From positions 77,273-141,272 of the forward strand of contig NZ_HE978595.1 of assembly GCF_000312025.1 (NCBI RefSeq): a DNA stretch of 64,000 bases. The letters are read 5' to 3'. This stretch comes from Peptoniphilus timonensis JC401 (lineage in GTDB: Bacteria; Bacillota; Clostridia; Tissierellales; Peptoniphilaceae). Below, piece by piece: positions 30,394 through 39,795 of this stretch (position 1 is its first letter; every line of letters begins with the position of its first letter). The translations under genes were made by a program, and so were the position numbers. The notes under the pieces are model-generated. The model was not told where the DNA came from. It saw only the letters and a program-made list of their open reading frames with translations, and did no database searches.

Positions 30394-31076
30394 TAAATCT
30401 CCTCCAAAAGTCCATCAGTCATCTTATAAATCCTGCCAGCTTCTTCTGCCAATTCCATGTTGTGAGTGATGATTATTATTGTTCTCTTTTCTTCTTTGTT
30501 TAGCTTGTGAAATAAATCCATGACATTTCTTCCAGTTTTGGAATCAAGAGCTCCAGTTGGTTCGTCTGCCAAGATTATATCGGGATTATTTGCCATGGAT
30601 CTTGCTATGGCAACTCTTTGTTTTTGTCCACCAGATAGTTCGTTGGGCAAGTGGTCCATTCTGTCTTTCATCTCAACTATTTCAAGAAGTTTTTCTGCTC
30701 TTTCTGTTCTTTCTTTTTTTGAAACTCCTGCATAAGTCATGGGAAGTTCCACGTTTTTTAGGGCATTGGATCTTGGGATTAGGTTAAAGTTTTGAAAGAC
30801 AAAGCCAATTTTTTTGGATCTATAGGCAGAAAGTTCGCTGTCCTTTAATTTTGATATGTCCACTCCATTTAATTCATAATAGCCAGAAGTTTGTCTGTCC
30901 AAAAGCCCAATGATGTTCATAAGTGTTGATTTTCCAGAACCTGACTGACCTACAACTGATACAAAATCGCCGTCATTTACATCAAAGTTTATGCCATGAA
31001 GGATTTCAAGTTCATTTTCTTTTCCTATATTAAAGGACTTTTTTATGCCCTCCATTTTTATTAGATTATTGGTCAT
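30393..31076 (-). CDS. ABC exporter ATP-binding protein (MacB/YknY type)
   Basis: The nucleotide-binding domain of the exporter. Walker A is GQSGSGKSTL, the signature LSGGQKQR, Walker B IILADEPTGALD, and the H-loop follows in IIITHNMEL. The ATG at 31076 (MTNNLIKMEG) is preferred because AGAAGGA precedes it; the ORF itself opens at 31109. It overlaps the adaptor gene by 11 bases and the permease by one, so the three proteins are made together. Confidence 0.94.
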   Translation of the reverse strand: MTNNLIKMEGIKKSFNIGKENELEILHGINFDVNDGDFVSVVGQSGSGKSTLMNIIGLLDRQTSGYYELNGVDISKLKDSELSAYRSKKIGFVFQNFNLIPRSNALKNVELPMTYAGVSKKERTERAEKLLEIVEMKDRMDHLPNELSGGQKQRVAIARSMANNPDIILADEPTGALDSKTGRNVMDLFHKLNKEEKRTIIIITHNMELAEEAGRIYKMTDGLLEEI

Positions 31077-33147
31077 TTTTATCCTTCTCTTTATTCTCTG
31101 TGTTTTCAAGAATTTTTACCTGACTGCCTTCTCCATAACCAGCTGATGTCGTCAATACTTTTGATCCATCTTTTAGGTCCTTTGATTTTATGGCAGTTTC
31201 GGCATCATTTTCTAGTCCTTTTATGACTTCAACTTTTTCGATTTGATAGTTGTCTTTGCCTGCTTCCTTTAGGGCTAGGACATAGGATTTTCCATCTCTA
31301 TCAAAGATGGCTTCGCTTGGGACTTTGAAGGTATCTTTTTCTTCGCTAATGATATATTTTACTCTTAGGCTCATGCCAGCAGAGAATTTTTCTTCTTGAC
31401 CTTCTTCTATTTCTATGACAGTTTTGTAAAGGACTTCGCCAGTTTTATTTTCTTGAGAAGCTTCCATTGGCACTGGGTCTATGGAAATTACTTTCCCCTT
31501 GTAAACTTCTCCCACAATGGAATCTGATGTAATTTCAACTTGTGTTCCCACGCTTATAGAATTTTTGTCGTATTCTTTTATTTGAGATTCTATTCTTAGG
31601 CTTTCTACTGTTTCGATTTTGGCAAGAGAAGCTGTTGGAACTTGTCCTTCTTTTGCGTTTACTTCTGTTATTGTGCCATCTGCTGGTGCTTTTATCATAA
31701 CTTTTTCTAATTCTTCTGTTAGGTTTTCGATTTCCACGCTGTCTAAGTTATTTGCATTTGCCTTGGCTGTTTTTAAGTTGTCTGAAAGTCCAGATATTTC
31801 ATTTTCAACTTGATTTTTTGTGGACTCAAGATTTTTCTTGGCATTTTCGTAATTGTTTTTCGCAGTGTCAAGGTTTTGTGCAAGTGTTTTTAATTCATCA
31901 TCACGAGATTTTTGTGCCTTTAGAACCTTATCTGCATCTGCGTAAATATCTTCTTTTGCCTTATCCACTTCAAGTTTTGTGGAGTCAACTTGTTTTGTTT
32001 GAGCTTCCAATTCTTTTTCTATGGCATCAGCTTCAGATTCGTATTTTTGTTCATCTGCCTTGGCATTTGCAAGTTCTTCAGATATTCTATTTACTTCAAG
32101 TTCTATTTCTGTTTGTTCTCTTGTAAGATTTTTTATGTCTTCCTTTAGATTCTTTATTTCTCTTTTTACTTTTTCTGGATCAGACTTATTTCCAGCTTCA
32201 TTAATAGAAATAATTTTTTTGTTCAAAGTATCAGTATTGTTTTGATTTCCTGCTTCAAGATTATTTATATTATTTCTCTTATTTTCAGTTTCTCCTCTTC
32301 CTCCAAGAGGTTTTGCAATTTGTCCTTCTTTTTCTGCTATTTGGGACTGTTTTTCACTAATTTCAATTCCTATTTCAGTCAAATCTCTCTTGGCATTATC
32401 TAGTTGATTTTGAAGATAATTTTTTTGCCTTGAAGAATTTATAGCAAGAGCTCTATTTTCAGCAATTTTATTTCTATTAGAATCCATATCTTCTTGTAAC
32501 TGCTTGTATTTTAAGTCAGTCGCTTCTTCTTGATAAGCTAGGTTTTCCCTTGTGTTTCTCTCTGCAACAATGCCTTGATTGTATCTTTCGTCAATACTTC
32601 TTTTAAAATCATCGTAGGATTTTTGTGCTGCAAGATATTGGTCCATTGCTTGAGTTAGACTTGTTTCAGCAGCAACTATTGCGGGATTTTTGCCAGAGTT
32701 TTTTCCACTTACTGCTTCAGATAATCTCTTTTTAGCAGCAGATATTTGTGCAGAGACATTTTTATCTGTGGCTTCCTTTTGTGCCTTTCTAGCCTTTAGC
32801 TGTTGCTCAAGACTTGAGGAATCAAGTTTTGCTATGACATCGCCTTTTTTAACTTTGTCGCCCACTTTTACATTTACTTCTGTAACTGGCAAAGTCTTTT
32901 CAGAAAAAACTTCCACAGAATTTGATGGCACGACTTTTCCCTTTTCACTCACTGAGTTTGTCAAATCGCCCTTAGTTAGGCTTACAACTTGATTTTTGGA
33001 AATCCCCTCAGCATCTTTTCCAGATATTTTCGCAAAAATTGGCTTTAATATCAAGAAAAGAATAAGTGCTAAGATAAGTCCTGCAATTATTTTATTTCTT
33101 TTATTTTTTAAAATTAAGTTTTTCGTACTTATGTAAAAATTTTTCAT
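31066..33147 (-). CDS. HlyD/RND-type efflux adaptor with long coiled coil
   Basis: Membrane-fusion/adaptor protein of the exporter. It has an N-terminal basic segment and one membrane helix (ILALILFLILKPIFA). A lipoyl-type half-motif (EVNVKVGDKVKKGDVIAKLD) follows, then a coiled coil of about 400 residues very rich in Lys, Glu, Asn and Gln. The second lipoyl half (KVMIKAPADGTITEVNAKEG) and a C-terminal beta-barrel domain complete it. About 693 aa is unusually long for a Gram-positive YknX-like adaptor (often 350-450), because of the coiled coil. ATG 33147 has GGAGGT in place; the TTG at 33159 is rejected. Confidence 0.9.
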   Translation of the reverse strand: MKNFYISTKNLILKNKRNKIIAGLILALILFLILKPIFAKISGKDAEGISKNQVVSLTKGDLTNSVSEKGKVVPSNSVEVFSEKTLPVTEVNVKVGDKVKKGDVIAKLDSSSLEQQLKARKAQKEATDKNVSAQISAAKKRLSEAVSGKNSGKNPAIVAAETSLTQAMDQYLAAQKSYDDFKRSIDERYNQGIVAERNTRENLAYQEEATDLKYKQLQEDMDSNRNKIAENRALAINSSRQKNYLQNQLDNAKRDLTEIGIEISEKQSQIAEKEGQIAKPLGGRGETENKRNNINNLEAGNQNNTDTLNKKIISINEAGNKSDPEKVKREIKNLKEDIKNLTREQTEIELEVNRISEELANAKADEQKYESEADAIEKELEAQTKQVDSTKLEVDKAKEDIYADADKVLKAQKSRDDELKTLAQNLDTAKNNYENAKKNLESTKNQVENEISGLSDNLKTAKANANNLDSVEIENLTEELEKVMIKAPADGTITEVNAKEGQVPTASLAKIETVESLRIESQIKEYDKNSISVGTQVEITSDSIVGEVYKGKVISIDPVPMEASQENKTGEVLYKTVIEIEEGQEEKFSAGMSLRVKYIISEEKDTFKVPSEAIFDRDGKSYVLALKEAGKDNYQIEKVEVIKGLENDAETAIKSKDLKDGSKVLTTSAGYGEGSQVKILENTENKEKDKNDQ

Positions 33148-33327
33148 ATCTACCTCCAAGCATCATTATATAGTAAATTTCTCACAAATTACAATAGAAA
33201 AGACTTGTATAAATCCTTAAAAATATATTAAAAAATCCTTAAATTCTCTTGTAAGCTTTAGCTCATTAATTATACAATATAAGTTATAAAGATAAAATTA
33301 AGCTATAATAATTTTGGGGGTGCTAGA

Positions 33328-34626
33328 GTGTTAGAATATTTTATCTTACTATTATTCATGGTAAATTTATTTCTTGCAATTATTTTTGATATATCAATTG
33401 TACTTGCCCTCTTTGCAAATTTAATACTCTTAATATTTTATGCTTTTATCAAAGACTACAAATTAAAAGAAATATTTGAAATGGTCTATCAAGGTCTTTT
33501 GGAGACCAAGACAATTCTCTTTGTATTTATTTTAATAGGAATGATAACTGGAATTTGGCGACTATCTGGCACTATTGCCTACATAATCTATTATGGGACA
33601 GGTTTAATTTCTCCCAAGTTTTTTTATATTGGAGTTTTCCTATTTAACTCCCTAATTTCACTTTTGACAGGGACAAGCCTTGGAACAGCATCCACTTCTG
33701 GAATAATTTCTATGTCAATTTCAACAGCAATGAATTTTAATCCACTGATAAGTGGCGGTGCAATTTTATCCGGTTGCTATTTTGGAGATAGGTCATCTCC
33801 AATGTCCACTTCTGCCCTTTTAGTTGCGACACTGACAAAGACAGACCTCTATGAAAATTTAAAAAATATGTTTAGGACTTGTGTGATTCCACTTATTTTA
33901 ACTTTAATTAGTTTTCAGATTTTTAACTTTGGAAGTGAGGCAGAGCTTAATTATGACAGTTTAAAATCAATTGCAGATATGTTTAATTTTAATTTTTTAT
34001 TAATTATTCCAACTCTTTCTATTATTGTTCTTGCAATTTTAAAAGTTGATATAAGGTTAAACTTAATAATTTCTATTGTCTTATCTGTAATTTTTGCAGT
34101 AATCTTTCAAGATAAGGGACTTATAGAAATTTTTAGAGCTTTAATTTTTGGTTTTCACATAGATTCTGAAAGTGGAAGGCTCATAAACGGTGGAGGACTT
34201 CTATCCATGAAAAAAATGCTTTTGATAGTTGGAATTTCTTCTGGCTACTTTGGTTTTTTCAAGAACACAGATCTTTTGATGTCTATAAAAAAATATGTAA
34301 ATAAAATGTTTGAAATTTTGCCAGACATGGTGGTCATGTCCATAATTTCTCTTATAATTGCAGCTTTTTCTGCCAACCAAACTCTAACTTCTATGATAAC
34401 TTATGAAATGGCAAGGGAAAATTATGAGGATCCCTATAAACTTGCCTTGGATTTGGAAAATTCTGCAATAATGACTCCTCTCTACATACCTTGGAATATA
34501 ACAGGAAGAAGTCCCATGGAGTTGGTTGGAGGTCCAATTTCTGCAATCCTATTTTCCTTTTACCACCACTATATAGTCTTGGTAAACACAATAATTTCTA
34601 TAATAGATTTTAAGAAAAACAAATAA
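33328..34626 (+). CDS. NhaC-family Na+/H+ antiporter
   Basis: A 432-aa membrane protein with about eleven hydrophobic segments. Landmarks of the NhaC family are LIGMITGIWRLSGTIAYIIYY, SLLTGTSLGTASTSGI, and the ion-path loop GAILSGCYFGDRSSPMST. The family exchanges Na+ for H+; some members exchange amino-acid or organic-acid pairs, so the ion is inferred. The start is GTG 33328 after GGGGG. It is divergent from the exporter and alone in its unit. Confidence 0.85.
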   Translation: MLEYFILLLFMVNLFLAIIFDISIVLALFANLILLIFYAFIKDYKLKEIFEMVYQGLLETKTILFVFILIGMITGIWRLSGTIAYIIYYGTGLISPKFFYIGVFLFNSLISLLTGTSLGTASTSGIISMSISTAMNFNPLISGGAILSGCYFGDRSSPMSTSALLVATLTKTDLYENLKNMFRTCVIPLILTLISFQIFNFGSEAELNYDSLKSIADMFNFNFLLIIPTLSIIVLAILKVDIRLNLIISIVLSVIFAVIFQDKGLIEIFRALIFGFHIDSESGRLINGGGLLSMKKMLLIVGISSGYFGFFKNTDLLMSIKKYVNKMFEILPDMVVMSIISLIIAAFSANQTLTSMITYEMARENYEDPYKLALDLENSAIMTPLYIPWNITGRSPMELVGGPISAILFSFYHHYIVLVNTIISIIDFKKNK

Positions 34627-34635
34627 ATTTTTTTA

Positions 34636-34682
34636 CCTTACACTTTCGCTTTAATTTTTAAAGCGAACTTGTAAAGTTTGTC
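34636..34682. repeat. Degenerate second copy of the abiE operator
   Basis: This copy matches the promoter-operator at 36178-36231 over its flanks (CCTTACACTTTCGCTTTAA ... TAAAGCGAA.TTGTAAAGTTTGTC) but lacks about 7 bases of the loop, including the TATAAT. It lies just past the 3' end of the AbiE pair, so the module is bracketed by direct copies. The inverted repeat TTCGCTTTAA/TTAAAGCGAA is intact. Confidence 0.8.
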
Positions 34683-34701
34683 ATTATTTTAAACTTTTAC
34701 A

Positions 34702-35583
34702 TTAAAAAAACTCAGGCAAAACCTGAGTTTTTTTTATGCTTTTTTCCATTGTTATCTTCTTTGATATTTCATTTATTACTTCAACTACATCTTCAAAAGC
34801 TAAATTTCCAATATACTTATTTTCATTTACATAGATTTCCCACAAGTTAGTTAGATAACTATCATTTCTAATATCTTCAATTATTTCTTCATAATCTCTA
34901 AGAATTTCTATGCTATTTCTTTTTTCAGCAGTTTTAGCTATGGCTTCATTTAAGATTTTGTAATCTATTTCTTCACTTTTTAAATTGTAAAGTGAGTAAA
35001 TATCATAAAAATCTCTCATTCTCGTAGTCGCAATATTTCTCTTTATTATGCTTTCATATTTTTCTGCAAGTATTGTTTCTATTGGGTACGCAAGCACTTT
35101 TATATTTTCATCACTAAAAATACATGAATAAGAATATTCCATTTCCCTTGGAGTTATAACATCTCCAGTAGTTATATCTAATTTCATTGGGTTTTTAGTT
35201 TTGCCAATTTTTGCGATTAATGAAATTCTAAAATCTTCATAATCGTCATCTTCTCTAATATATTCTATTGATGTCATTTCAAATTCTATGCCATCATCGA
35301 CAGAAATGTCTAAAATTTCTTCTACAATATCTTTGATTATTTCTTTTCTTAAAGGCAGACCCTTTAGTGTTGTGTCCATATCCATGGTAGTCCTATTTTC
35401 TATTCCAATTATGGAAGAAATTAGAAATCCACCTTTAATTACAAAGTTTTGTTTGTATTTGGATTTGGAAAGTCTTTCTAAAAATCTTTCAAAAAAATAC
35501 ATTTGAAGAATTTCTTGAGAACTTAAATTATTGTTTTCTGAAAAATTTCTTATTTTACCCTTTATACTTTCTATATTAATCAC
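34702..35583 (-). CDS. abiEii: AbiEii-family nucleotidyltransferase toxin
   Basis: Type IV toxin of 293 aa as read. The nucleotidyltransferase fold shows FVIKGGFLISS (GG motif) and RTTMDMDTT (catalytic Asp pair), then KLDITTGD and AYPIETILAEKYESII, which are typical of AbiEii. AbiEii enzymes add nucleotides to target RNA and arrest growth or abort phage infection. The last residues (KKTQVLPEFF) are encoded by the terminator hairpin. Removing one base from the T6 run at 34740-34745 would end the protein at 34734 just before the hairpin, a likelier end. It overlaps abiEi by 4 bases (ATGA). Confidence 0.88.
   Translation of the reverse strand: MINIESIKGKIRNFSENNNLSSQEILQMYFFERFLERLSKSKYKQNFVIKGGFLISSIIGIENRTTMDMDTTLKGLPLRKEIIKDIVEEILDISVDDGIEFEMTSIEYIREDDDYEDFRISLIAKIGKTKNPMKLDITTGDVITPREMEYSYSCIFSDENIKVLAYPIETILAEKYESIIKRNIATTRMRDFYDIYSLYNLKSEEIDYKILNEAIAKTAEKRNSIEILRDYEEIIEDIRNDSYLTNLWEIYVNENKYIGNLAFEDVVEVINEISKKITMEKSIKKTQVLPEFF
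34704..34735. terminator. Bidirectional terminator at the 3' end of the AbiE pair
   Basis: AAAAAAACTCAGG pairs with CCTGAGTTTTTTT around CAAAA, with A/T runs on both sides. In the literal frame it overlaps the last codons of the toxin gene, which is odd and suggests a frame error there. Confidence 0.85.
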
Positions 35584-36167
35584 GACAATACCTCAATATA
35601 CTTTTTTACATCTTCTTCTATTTTAAAAAGTCTGCTGTACTTTATTAGCTTCCTTAGATCTTTATTTGAAGAATTAAAATATTTCCTTATGCCATCTGTA
35701 AAAATTTGTCTATCTATTTTTTCTCTATCTATTATTATGTCGCAAATTGTCCTCTCTCTATCATAAGCTGGGACTAAACTTCCCATAGGTGTTTCTACTT
35801 TAGTAAGACCTATTTCAAATAAATCTTTTTTTACGTAGTGTAGTTGTAAGTTTTCATATCTTTTTTTTATGTGACTTGCATTATAACCCTGCGGCACAGA
35901 AATATGAAATATATTCGGTGTCCTATCTGATAAATCGTGAAGATAAAGTGCCGTCTGATATGAAAATGCTATCCTCATGCTATTTGAAGAAATTAAGAGA
36001 AAATCGTCAACTATTTCTCCTCTCACTTGATATACTCCAGGTCTTAATCTCTCTAAAACTTTTTTATTATTTAGATCTGATAAAACGTGTCTACTATATC
36101 CAAGTCTTTCTGCTTCTTTATTGGTAATTATTGAATTATCTTCTAAAAATTTATTTAAGGCATTCAT
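35580..36167 (-). CDS. abiEi: AbiEi-family antitoxin/transcriptional repressor
   Basis: A 195-aa antitoxin with an N-terminal winged helix (IITNKEAERLGYSRHVLSDL, then LERLRPGVYQV) and an AbiEi C-terminal domain (HISVPQGYNASH, ETPMGSLVPAYDRERTICDII). In this family the antitoxin does not bind the toxin; it neutralises indirectly and represses its own promoter by binding inverted repeats. A matching inverted repeat overlaps its promoter. RBS AAGGAGGTG. Confidence 0.9.
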   Translation of the reverse strand: MNALNKFLEDNSIITNKEAERLGYSRHVLSDLNNKKVLERLRPGVYQVRGEIVDDFLLISSNSMRIAFSYQTALYLHDLSDRTPNIFHISVPQGYNASHIKKRYENLQLHYVKKDLFEIGLTKVETPMGSLVPAYDRERTICDIIIDREKIDRQIFTDGIRKYFNSSNKDLRKLIKYSRLFKIEEDVKKYIEVLS

Positions 36168-36177
36168 ATCTTCACCT

Positions 36178-36231
36178 CCTTACACTTTCGCTTTAATTAT
36201 AAAATATTAAAGCGAAGTTGTAAAGTTTGTC
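36178..36231 (-). promoter_or_regulatory. abiE promoter with AbiEi-type operator
   Basis: On the minus strand TTTACA, 17 bp, TATAAT forms a good sigma-A promoter. The inverted repeat TTCGCTTTAAT / ATTAAAGCGAA is centred on it, with the TATAAT inside the loop, so bound repressor would occlude the promoter. A second, shortened copy lies past the toxin gene. Confidence 0.75.
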
Positions 36232-36256
36232 TATAAAATTTTATGTGAGGACATAA

Positions 36257-36288
36257 AGATAACTCAGAAGAATTCTCCTGAGTTATCT
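36257..36288 (-). terminator. Terminator of the osmoprotectant transporter operon
   Basis: AGATAACTCAG pairs with CTGAGTTATCT (11 bp) around a 10-nt loop. It lies downstream of the last permease gene. T runs flank it on the plus side, so it may act in both directions. Confidence 0.75.
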
Positions 36289-36333
36289 TTTTTATTAGCC
36301 AAATTTTTTATTTCTCAAAAAATTTATAGGCTC

Positions 36334-36978
36334 TTATACTTTTGTAAAGCTTCTTGGTTTAAGTTTATTTTCTATTGCTCCCAAGATAAAGTCTGCTAAA
36401 ACTGCCATCAAGGCTGTTGGGATTGCTCCTGCAATTATTATTGGAGATCCATTTGCCACTGTGATTCCTCTTGTGATTATATCTCCAAGTCCTCCAGCTC
36501 CTATAAAGGTTCCCACTGCTGTGACACCTATGGCAAGGACTAGGGCATTTCTTATTCCACCCATGATTATGGAAATGGCAAGGGGAAATTCTACTTTTGT
36601 CATTAGCTGAATTTTTGTCATACCCATGCCAGTTGCTGCGTCAACTAATTCTGGTGTAACTGAATTTATTCCACCAACTGTGTTTTTCAAAATTGGAAGA
36701 ATTGCGTACAAAAATACTGCAAAGACCACTGTGTTTGGTCCAGTTCCAATTAAAAACATAAGTATGGCAAGCATGGCAAGGGAAGGGATTGTCTGCATTA
36801 CATTGGCAATACTAATTGTAAGTCTTGATAGTTTTCTTCTTCTTGCTACGAAAAAACCAAGGGGAATTGCCACTAATGATGCGAACAAAACTCCGTAAAT
36901 GGATATGAGAAAATGCCTAATAAATTGTTCAAAGACATAGGATGCATTCTCCATATAATATAATATTACATCAGACAT
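36334..36978 (-). CDS. opuCD: Osmoprotectant ABC transporter permease (OpuCD type)
   Basis: A 214-aa permease with five or six membrane segments and the EAA-type loop VDAATGMGMTKIQLMTKVEFP. Typical OpuB/OpuC features include ANVMQTIPSLAMLAI and GAGGLGDIITRGI. It forms the channel with OpuCB for quaternary amines such as glycine betaine, carnitine or choline. It overlaps the binding-protein gene by 8 bases and is last in the operon. Confidence 0.92.
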   Translation of the reverse strand: MSDVILYYMENASYVFEQFIRHFLISIYGVLFASLVAIPLGFFVARRRKLSRLTISIANVMQTIPSLAMLAILMFLIGTGPNTVVFAVFLYAILPILKNTVGGINSVTPELVDAATGMGMTKIQLMTKVEFPLAISIIMGGIRNALVLAIGVTAVGTFIGAGGLGDIITRGITVANGSPIIIAGAIPTALMAVLADFILGAIENKLKPRSFTKV

Positions 36979-37950
36979 TTTTTCCTCCTTCCGCTAATTC
37001 TTTGTATTCTTTAATTTTATTTTTATCGACTTTTACATCTTCAAAATAATTATTTTCTTTTAAGAAGTTTTCTGCCACTACTGAAGGCATAATCAAATCT
37101 TCATCTGCTTGTCTATTTAATTCTTGCATAGTTTCTGATGAGATTTGTCCCACAAGTTTCATAATTGATTCTTCAACTTCTGGATATTTTTCGACTATTG
37201 CCTTTGATGCTACTGGCGAACAATCATAAGGTGGGAAAAGTCTTTTGTCATCTTCTAAGACAACTAAGTCATAAGATGAAATTTTCCCATCAGTGGAATA
37301 TCCAAGGACTACGTCCATTTCTCCACTGGCAAGGGCTGTATAAACAAGTCCTATGTCCATGGGATAGACTGTGTCAAAGGAAAATCCATAAATTTCTTGA
37401 AAGGCCTTGTATCCGTCGCCTTCTCTTTTAATCCAAGCAGTGTCAACTCCTACTTTTGTCTTGTCTTTTATTTTTTCTAGGTCAGAAACTGTTTTAAGAT
37501 TATTTTCTTCTGCAAACTTTTTAGTAACCATGAAAGCATAAGTGTTGTCAAATCCAAAGGATGGGTACCAATATCTTTCCCATCTCTTGTAATATTCTTC
37601 CATTACAACTTTTTCTGCTTCTTTTGGATCTTTTATTGGATCCATGCCAAGTTCACCACTTAGTGCTGTTCCTGTGTACATGGCACCAACAACATTTACA
37701 TCGCCCTTTAACATGGCTATGTGATTTAAAACAGATGATGATAGATTGGTTATTAGTGAAACGTCAAGCTCTGTGTCGTGTTCTATCATTTGTTTTACAA
37801 CTTCACCTAAAATTTGTCTTTCTGTGTTGGATCCAGTTGCCACAACTACAGAAGTTTTTGTGTTGCCACCAATTCCTGGTAGGGTACAAGATGTTAAAAA
37901 GATTGGCAAAATTATAAAAATCAAAAGATATTTTTTAATTTTTTCATCAT
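36971..37950 (-). CDS. opuCC: Osmoprotectant ABC transporter substrate-binding lipoprotein (OpuCC type), start region frameshifted
   Basis: An OpuAC-type binding protein. A hydrophobic leader ends in the lipobox FLTSC. Next come VVVATGSNTERQILGEVV and MYTGTALSGELGM, then YAFMVTKKFAEENNL and VLGYSTDGKISSYDLVVLEDD, regions that form the ligand cage. The natural start is probably ATG-ATG at 37950-37945, after GAGGTG, but the T6 run at 37939-37944 lacks one base. In the literal frame translation would have to start at GTG 37960. The corrected protein is 326 aa. Confidence 0.9.
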
Positions 37951-38582
37951 GCCACCTCACTTTTTTTGTCTGGAGATAGTTTATCCTCTAGGATTCCAAA
38001 TAATAGGTCCACAATTATTGCCATAAGTGTTACTGGGATTGTTCCCCAAACTACCATTGGCATAATTGCATTTGTAAGTCCATTAAAGATAAAATCTCCA
38101 AGTCCACCTGCTCCTACATAGGCAGCAAGAGTTGTCCAAGCAAGGACATAAACTGCTGAAAGTCTAATTCCACCCATGATAACTGGCATTGCCATAGGAA
38201 TTTGAACTTTAAATAAAACTTGAGAAGGAGTCATTCCCATTCCTTTTGCTGCGTCAATTAGATTTTCATTTACTCCATCTATTCCAAGATAAGTGTTTCT
38301 CAAAATTGGAAGAAGAGAGTAGATAAAAAGTGAAACTATAGCTGGCCTTTTCCCAACTCCAAAAAGTGGAATCATAAGAGCCAAAAGGGCAAAGGAAGGA
38401 ACTGTTTGTAGCACTGAAGCTATTGCCATGACAATTTTTGCTGCTTGCTTTGATTTATTTAAAAGTATTCCCAGTGGAACTGCCACAAGGATCCCAAAAG
38501 CAAGGGAAATTGCTGCAATAAAAAGATGCTCCATAGATTTTGTCAGGATTTCTCCGCTGTTATTTATTAAAAAATCAATCAT
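37947..38582 (-). CDS. opuCB: Osmoprotectant ABC transporter permease (OpuCB type)
   Basis: A 211-aa permease, paralogous to OpuCD. It has VLQTVPSFALLALMIPLFGVG, the coupling loop DAAKGMGMTPSQVLFKVQIP, and GAGGLGDFIFNGL. The gene overlaps the ATPase gene; AGGTGA best serves the ATG at 38582, with GTG 38591 and ATG 38588 as alternatives. It pairs with OpuCD to form the membrane pore. Confidence 0.91.
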   Translation of the reverse strand: MIDFLINNSGEILTKSMEHLFIAAISLAFGILVAVPLGILLNKSKQAAKIVMAIASVLQTVPSFALLALMIPLFGVGKRPAIVSLFIYSLLPILRNTYLGIDGVNENLIDAAKGMGMTPSQVLFKVQIPMAMPVIMGGIRLSAVYVLAWTTLAAYVGAGGLGDFIFNGLTNAIMPMVVWGTIPVTLMAIIVDLLFGILEDKLSPDKKSEVA

Positions 38583-39795
38583 TTTCATCACCTATTTTCT
38601 TAGGTGACTCACCTGATGCATCCTTCATAAGTTCAGACAAGTTGTCCTCTTCAAAAATTTCTTCCTCTTCTTCCTCTTCTTCATTTTCCCAAAGATTTGT
38701 ATAAATTGTATCTACAACTGATGCCCTTGTCACTAGTCCAACAAGTTTATTTTCATCATCTACAACAGGAAGATTTTTTATGTCGAGATTATAAATGTCG
38801 CGAATGGCATTCATAATAACTGTGTCTTTATCTATGGCATAGACCTTATCCATTACTTCTTCAAGAGATTTTATATTTTTACCGAACTTTCCTATGTCAA
38901 ACATGCCAACTGATCCAAGTAGATGTCCCTCATCGTCTGTAACGAAAATTGTATCTACTCTTTTCTTTCTCATAAGGGCAAGGGCATCGTAAGTTGACCT
39001 TTCCTTTGGAAGAGAAACTGGATTTTTTAACATTATTGTTTCAACAGTCCTATAAGATGTTTTTGCTTCGTTTAATTTTTCTTGACCAAGCATATCTTCT
39101 ACATACTTTGATTTTGGATTTTTGAGTATATTTTCTGGAGTGTCAAATTGTTCAACGTGACCCTTTTTCATAATTACAATTCTATCTGCAAGTGATAGGG
39201 CTTCGTCCATATCGTGGGAAACAAAGACAATAGTCTTTCCCATTTCTTTTTGAAGTCTTTTTACAAGTTTTTGTAGGGCATCTCTTGTTATTGGGTCAAG
39301 GGCACCAAAGGGTTCGTCCATTAAAATTATGTCTTGGTCTGCTGCAAGAGCTCTTATAACTCCAATTCTCTGTTGTTGTCCACCAGATAATTCTGATGGG
39401 TATTTATCTAAGTAAGATAGTGGCAAGTCCACCTTTTCGATTAGGTTTTCTGCAATAGGTCTTAATTTTTCTTCGTCCCACTTCAAAAGTCTTGGGACAA
39501 GAACTATGTTATCGTAAACTGTCATATGTGGAAGGAGTCCAATTTGTTGGATTACATAGCCAATTTGTCTTCTGAGATCAACTGGATCCATGTCCTTTAT
39601 GCTGACGCCGTTTATGAGAATTTCTCCACTAGTTATATCGTTCATCCTATTTATCATTCTCATGCAAGTAGTCTTTCCCGATCCACTGGCTCCAATAAAG
39701 CATATAAATTCGCCGTCTTTAAATTTTAAATTTATATTTTCCGCTGCAACCTGATTACCGGGGTAGATTTTGCTGACATTTTTAAATTCAATCAT
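38575..39795 (-). CDS. opuCA: Osmoprotectant ABC transporter ATPase with CBS domains (OpuCA type)
   Basis: 406 aa. The ATPase part has Walker A GASGSGKTT (about 35-43), signature LSGGQQQR, Walker B IILMDEPFGALD and the H-loop FVSHDMDEA. Two CBS domains follow (about 255-370: MLKNPVSLPKERSTYDAL, NLPVVDDENKLVGLVTRAS). In OpuA-type systems such domains sense ionic strength or nucleotides. An acidic stretch with eight consecutive Glu near 380 precedes the C-terminus. RBS AGGAGAG, with TATAAT (39836-39831) upstream. First gene of the operon A-B-C-D. Confidence 0.95.
   Translation of the reverse strand: MIEFKNVSKIYPGNQVAAENINLKFKDGEFICFIGASGSGKTTCMRMINRMNDITSGEILINGVSIKDMDPVDLRRQIGYVIQQIGLLPHMTVYDNIVLVPRLLKWDEEKLRPIAENLIEKVDLPLSYLDKYPSELSGGQQQRIGVIRALAADQDIILMDEPFGALDPITRDALQKLVKRLQKEMGKTIVFVSHDMDEALSLADRIVIMKKGHVEQFDTPENILKNPKSKYVEDMLGQEKLNEAKTSYRTVETIMLKNPVSLPKERSTYDALALMRKKRVDTIFVTDDEGHLLGSVGMFDIGKFGKNIKSLEEVMDKVYAIDKDTVIMNAIRDIYNLDIKNLPVVDDENKLVGLVTRASVVDTIYTNLWENEEEEEEEEIFEEDNLSELMKDASGESPKKIGDEND

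Noticed and set aside
31752..32126. 124-codon plus-strand ORF opposite the adaptor coiled coil
   Set aside because: It is the reverse reading of Lys/Glu/Asn-rich coiled-coil codons (Leu/Phe/His-rich), with no start signal.
37561..37917. 118-codon plus-strand ORF opposite opuCC
   Set aside because: It is a shadow of a well-supported binding-protein gene; the Leu/His/Gln-rich product has no family features.
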